Positions 17,448-20,801 of a stretch of 20,801 nucleotides of DNA are shown here, piece after piece (the first letter of the stretch is position 1; each line of letters opens with the position of its first letter). Where the stretch lies: assembly GCA_900642245.1 (NCBI GenBank), contig CAAAJI010000810.1:1-20801 (forward strand). Direction: 5' to 3'. Origin of the DNA: Fragilaria radians. Its lineage: Eukaryota > Bacillariophyta > Fragilariophyceae > Fragilariales > Fragilariaceae. The notes under the pieces are model-generated. The model had not been told where the DNA came from and searched no databases. It saw nothing but the letters and a program-made list of their open reading frames with translations. The position numbers were made by a program, and so were the translations under genes.

Positions 17448-19381
17448 ATTTTAGAATACAGGCCTCAAGGCAATTATCCAAACAATTTTGATTAAACATC
17501 AAGGAAGATTGTAAATTAGATCATCATGAATTTATGAAAACACCAGCAATGCTAAGTCAGCAATTGAGCAGAAAAATCAAGCATCCTCGGTCCTGCGTAT
17601 ACCATGCATGTCATCTTGTCAAAATGTATTCTAGACACCCTTCGTTATCCGATGCGTTTCACGGCTTGAATCCTCTACCTAGCCTTAATGAGTGTTTCCT
17701 GAGTTACCCATTTTACCAAGTAAAGCAATTATTGATGATTCACATGATTATTTATGCCATAAATGATTTATTTGTTGATGTTTACCCATTTCTTTCATAA
17801 TTACATATAAACAGTTCTTCTGTCAAACTGAGAATCCTAGAACTGCCTTTCGGTTATCAAAGCAAAAGACTTCCGTATCCAAGATAAATTATGAATGAAA
17901 ACTTTGTCAAAGACGCATCTGCGTATTCCTTTCGTCATCATTTCATACAATACACGTACTAGAATTGAAAGTAAGCAGACTCTTACTGCCTTGACAAAAA
18001 CTGCAAGATATCAATAGACACGTACATTTCAAAGGTGAAATTGCCATGTTTGAATACCAAAGTTAAGATAGAGAAGCACAATATATTCATGAATGTCCCA
18101 AAAAGGGTCAGTGGCATTGTGAATGGGAAAAGTGACTAGAAAAGAAAGGACATAGGGTGGTGGAACGGATTGATGCGTTAGAAGATATTAGAAGCATCTG
18201 TGGAGACAATTCAATTAACCATCCGTTTCTTTTGCTCTTGTAGAATTGCTTTCATTGTTCGATTTTTTTGTTTTCATAAAGCTTTTCTCCTCCTTTTTTT
18301 GGTGTGGGAGGATTGCCCTTTGATTTTATTGGATCTTCTGGATTAAGTGTAGTGTCAGTATAATGTAAAGCATGTATGACTGCTCTAGGTGAGATTGAGA
18401 TAGAAAAATTATGTTAAGGAAATCACGAAAAAATACTATTGCTCTCTAATCATAATAGATTGGAGTCTTGATTCACAAATTTTCATTATGATAATATTTA
18501 GATCAGTCTACAGTCTGTTGTTTATTATCAAATCAAACTTTGTGAAGCACATGATTGATCATCAAGTAAATTTTATAGACCTTCATGTAGTACCATATGA
18601 ACTTTCAAAACACAACAGCCAATGTCTTTTTCAATTGTTGTTGTTTTAGTTGTGCTTATACACCTGATATCTTTAGTATCTATAATAGCTTGTGATAGGA
18701 ACACTTGATGTCTCCAAATATAGGTACAGAATAGTATCTCTTGAAGTAATCGCTTTTTAGATTTATTCGATGTGCTTTTAACTATAATCTTTGAGCGTTA
18801 TCTTCTAGGATTGTAGACTTTAGTATACTGATTTTGATGTTAATTTTCTGAGCAGGGCTTTGGCTGGAGTGAAGTTAAAGCATGGTAGAAAATGTTAGTG
18901 ATATTTTGACTGAATCAAACGCTTTCCCCTTTGAATTCATTTTGTTTCATTGGTCTCTTTACGCAATAAAATGATCATTTCTTACAATTAAAATTCTTGG
19001 ACAGCAAGTAATTCAAGAAGATGTTTAGCAAATGTGACAAAAAGAAACTGATGAATGAAATGTTTCAGAGTTGAATTCAGTTCATGACTAAGACGAATAA
19101 AAACTTTGCAGTCAATGATTCACCTGTGACCCTGTTCCTTAACGAGAAAATTCCAAGGTTGACTTGAATCGTCGTCGGTTTAATGAAGATATTTAATTCT
19201 CTTACAAGAATCAAAACTCAATTAAACAGATTCGACAACAGCACCAGAACATGAATGATTCAAACATCCAGTCTTGTATAGGAGTGTGCCTTGCCAGACC
19301 CCTAAACGAGGCCAACGTTCACGAGTAGCTTGATCACTCGCGGATGCCCGAACGCATCAATATTATTCCCCTCACTTGACT
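17448..19381. other. Intergenic between the two hydrolase genes, no supportable gene
   Basis: These 1.9 kb are AT-rich with T-runs near 18260-18300. The longest open frame (17534-17800, 88 codons) has no recognisable motif and is probably chance. No repeat shared with the upstream flank of copy 1 was noticed, so the hydrolase duplication looks old. Confidence 0.5.
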
Positions 19382-20467
19382 ATGAGTTTCAATCGAAGCG
19401 CATGTCACTTCGTATTCTTCATCCATGGAATTCACGGTAATGAGAAAGAACTTGCATATCTGATGAATGCCATGAAGAACTCTATTGAATCAAGGAAGGA
19501 CATGCTGTCTCAAAATATTGTATTTCATAGTGCAAAGTGCAATGTTGGGAGAACTTGGGACGGTGTGATTAATGGTGGTGCTAGATTAGCACAGGAAGTG
19601 GAATCCGTAATTGCCGAAAACCAACTGGAAGATGGGACTTCTGCCTTTTTGACCTTTGTAGGAAATTCATTAGGAGGGATTTATGCTCGATACGCAATCG
19701 CTCATATCCATCCATCGGAACAAATCGTGCCATTTATTTTTTGTACGATAGCGACTCCTCATTTGGGAGTAGCCAATCATACATACATACCCATTCCATC
19801 CTGGACAGAGAAGCTTGTATCCAATTTCTTGGGTTCCACGGGACATGACCTCTTTCAGCGTACACCTTTGTTGAACGAAATGGGAACGTCTGAAACATAT
19901 TTGGAGCCTCTCAAGAGATTTCAAAAACGAATCGCGCTTGCCAATGCCTTTGGGACTGACTTCCAAGTTCCTGTATCCACTGCAGCATTTTTGTCGAAGT
20001 CATCCGATGTTGTCCATCATATTTTACCATCAAAAACGGAGTATGCTTTAGCTGTGGAAACCAAACAAACGAATGCGCAGGACCACAATGATGTGTCACA
20101 AAATCTGGATGCATTGGGATGGACAAAAATATTCCTTGATGTTAGGAAAGAAATTCCGTTTCCTTCCATACCGAGACCCTTTGCTGATGATACTTACATA
20201 CCACATGATCAGGCGATGTGGCGATCGTTTGAATTACGAAAGATAATGAATAACAAAGGAAAACGCTGGAATTTACCAGTTGGTCATATGGTATCTTGTG
20301 TCAATTCGAGAGACAAGTTATATGAGTGGCTTTCCGCGAAGGGGCAGCCATTTATGGATCAGTTAGCCGGAGACTTGGTACAACTGATTTATGAATCTGA
20401 AAACTGTGATGTGGAAGCGAAGCACGTAGAATGTCCAGATCATGTTGGCACTTCACTCCCTCAATAG
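19382..20467 (+). CDS. DUF676-type serine hydrolase (putative lipase/esterase), copy 2
   Basis: The protein has 361 residues from the ATG at 19382. The open frame extends two codons further upstream only to a TTG, and an upstream ATG at 19344 is out of frame and soon stops, so 19382 is the supported start. It is a paralog of the gene at 16323, aligned over nearly the whole length with few gaps. Seen: FFIHGIHGNEKEL at 12-24; GNSLGG with nucleophile Ser96; TPHLGVANHTYIPIP; AFGTDFQV with the likely acid Asp; and VGHMVSC with likely catalytic His302. The conserved core begins only ten residues from the N-terminus and no signal peptide is visible, so it is probably intracellular, unlike copy 1. 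The C-terminal tail (about 340-361) is acidic with two Cys and differs from copy 1. Confidence 0.87.
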   Translation: MSFNRSACHFVFFIHGIHGNEKELAYLMNAMKNSIESRKDMLSQNIVFHSAKCNVGRTWDGVINGGARLAQEVESVIAENQLEDGTSAFLTFVGNSLGGIYARYAIAHIHPSEQIVPFIFCTIATPHLGVANHTYIPIPSWTEKLVSNFLGSTGHDLFQRTPLLNEMGTSETYLEPLKRFQKRIALANAFGTDFQVPVSTAAFLSKSSDVVHHILPSKTEYALAVETKQTNAQDHNDVSQNLDALGWTKIFLDVRKEIPFPSIPRPFADDTYIPHDQAMWRSFELRKIMNNKGKRWNLPVGHMVSCVNSRDKLYEWLSAKGQPFMDQLAGDLVQLIYESENCDVEAKHVECPDHVGTSLPQ

Positions 20468-20570
20468 AGAGACTTCAAATATCAAGATGGCTTATACTAG
20501 CTAAATCTCCATTATTACTTATTCCTTAATATATTTAATTGTCAGCATTAATAATACATAAATAACGTTC

Positions 20571-20699
20571 TCAATAGTCAATAATTTCTTCAGGTACACC
20601 ATTAGCGAAATCTAGAAGTTCTTTTGCCCGTAATTTAAATGTGGATGGAGCATTATCATCTTCATTGTCACTTTGTGGTTTTCCTTGTAGTGATGATGA
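20571..20699 (-). CDS. Probable terminal exon of an unrecognised minus-strand gene (partial)
   Basis: On the minus strand, 42 codons are open from 20699 to a TGA at 20571-20573. The text looks like a real C-terminus: a Ser/Asp/Asn-rich start, then FKLRAKELLDFANG and VPEEIIDY at the end. There is no ATG. The codon just before it on the coding strand is TAG, which could be a 3' splice site. A GT at 20764 would give a 65-nt intron (20700-20764) that joins, in phase, to an open frame running to the window edge (20801-20765; reads TISGVRQRMLK). The family is not recognised. It converges with the second hydrolase gene, about 100 bp apart. Confidence 0.4.
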   Translation of the reverse strand, partial: SSSLQGKPQSDNEDDNAPSTFKLRAKELLDFANGVPEEIIDY

Positions 20700-20801
20700 C
20701 TATTAAACGAAACTGGATTGACAAGAGGTCACTTCCTGTTTATGAACTTAAGTTCTCCGAATACTTTCAACATTCTTTGTCTAACTCCAGAAATGGTCAA
20801 T

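Noticed and set aside
17534..17800. 88-codon open frame after the first hydrolase gene
   Set aside because: No motif, signal peptide or homolog in the window, and its composition does not resemble the real genes.

Overview
The window looks like nuclear DNA of a protist, most likely a diatom or another stramenopile. This is an inference from several things: AT-rich DNA, long and mostly intronless genes spaced 0.5 to 3 kb apart, secreted Cys-rich proteins, and a decayed Ty1/copia element whose gag and pol wording resembles the copia elements I associate with diatoms. No bacterial operon layout or ribosome-binding sites are seen. I cannot name the species.

Layout. Positions 2-196 hold the 3' end of an unrecognised plus-strand gene. 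Positions 2647-4305 (copy A) and 9501-11180 (copy B) are two tandem paralogous genes, each with a signal peptide, four six-cysteine repeats (R1-R4), a Hedgehog-type Hint (autoprocessing) domain, a short Hog-like segment and a C-terminal membrane segment. The duplication also covers flanking noncoding DNA, about 1.2 kb upstream and about 490 bp downstream of copy A. Between the copies, about 4793-7998, lies a broken copia element with gag, integrase, reverse transcriptase and RNase H fragments. Downstream of copy B are two smaller secreted relatives that carry only R2-R3-R4 and no Hint domain: one on the minus strand (11841-12620, with a Pro-rich N-terminal linker) and one on the plus strand (14233-14928, with a Pro/Ser/Lys/Arg-rich tail). 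The right part holds two paralogous DUF676-type serine hydrolases (16323-17447 and 19382-20467). The right edge holds a probable terminal exon of a minus-strand gene (20571-20699).

How the genes may work together. The four Cys-rich genes form a local family of secreted or surface proteins. All 14 repeats have six cysteines, and in every one exactly ten residues separate the fourth and fifth cysteine. In the two large members the repeats sit directly before a Hint domain with a Gly-Cys junction. Self-cleavage there would release the Cys-rich ectodomain from a membrane-anchored C-terminal part, while the two small members would be made as soluble versions of the same module. This release model is inference. 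The domain order, cysteines and junction are read directly from the sequence. The two hydrolases are a separate family, and no functional link to the Cys-rich genes can be shown from the sequence.
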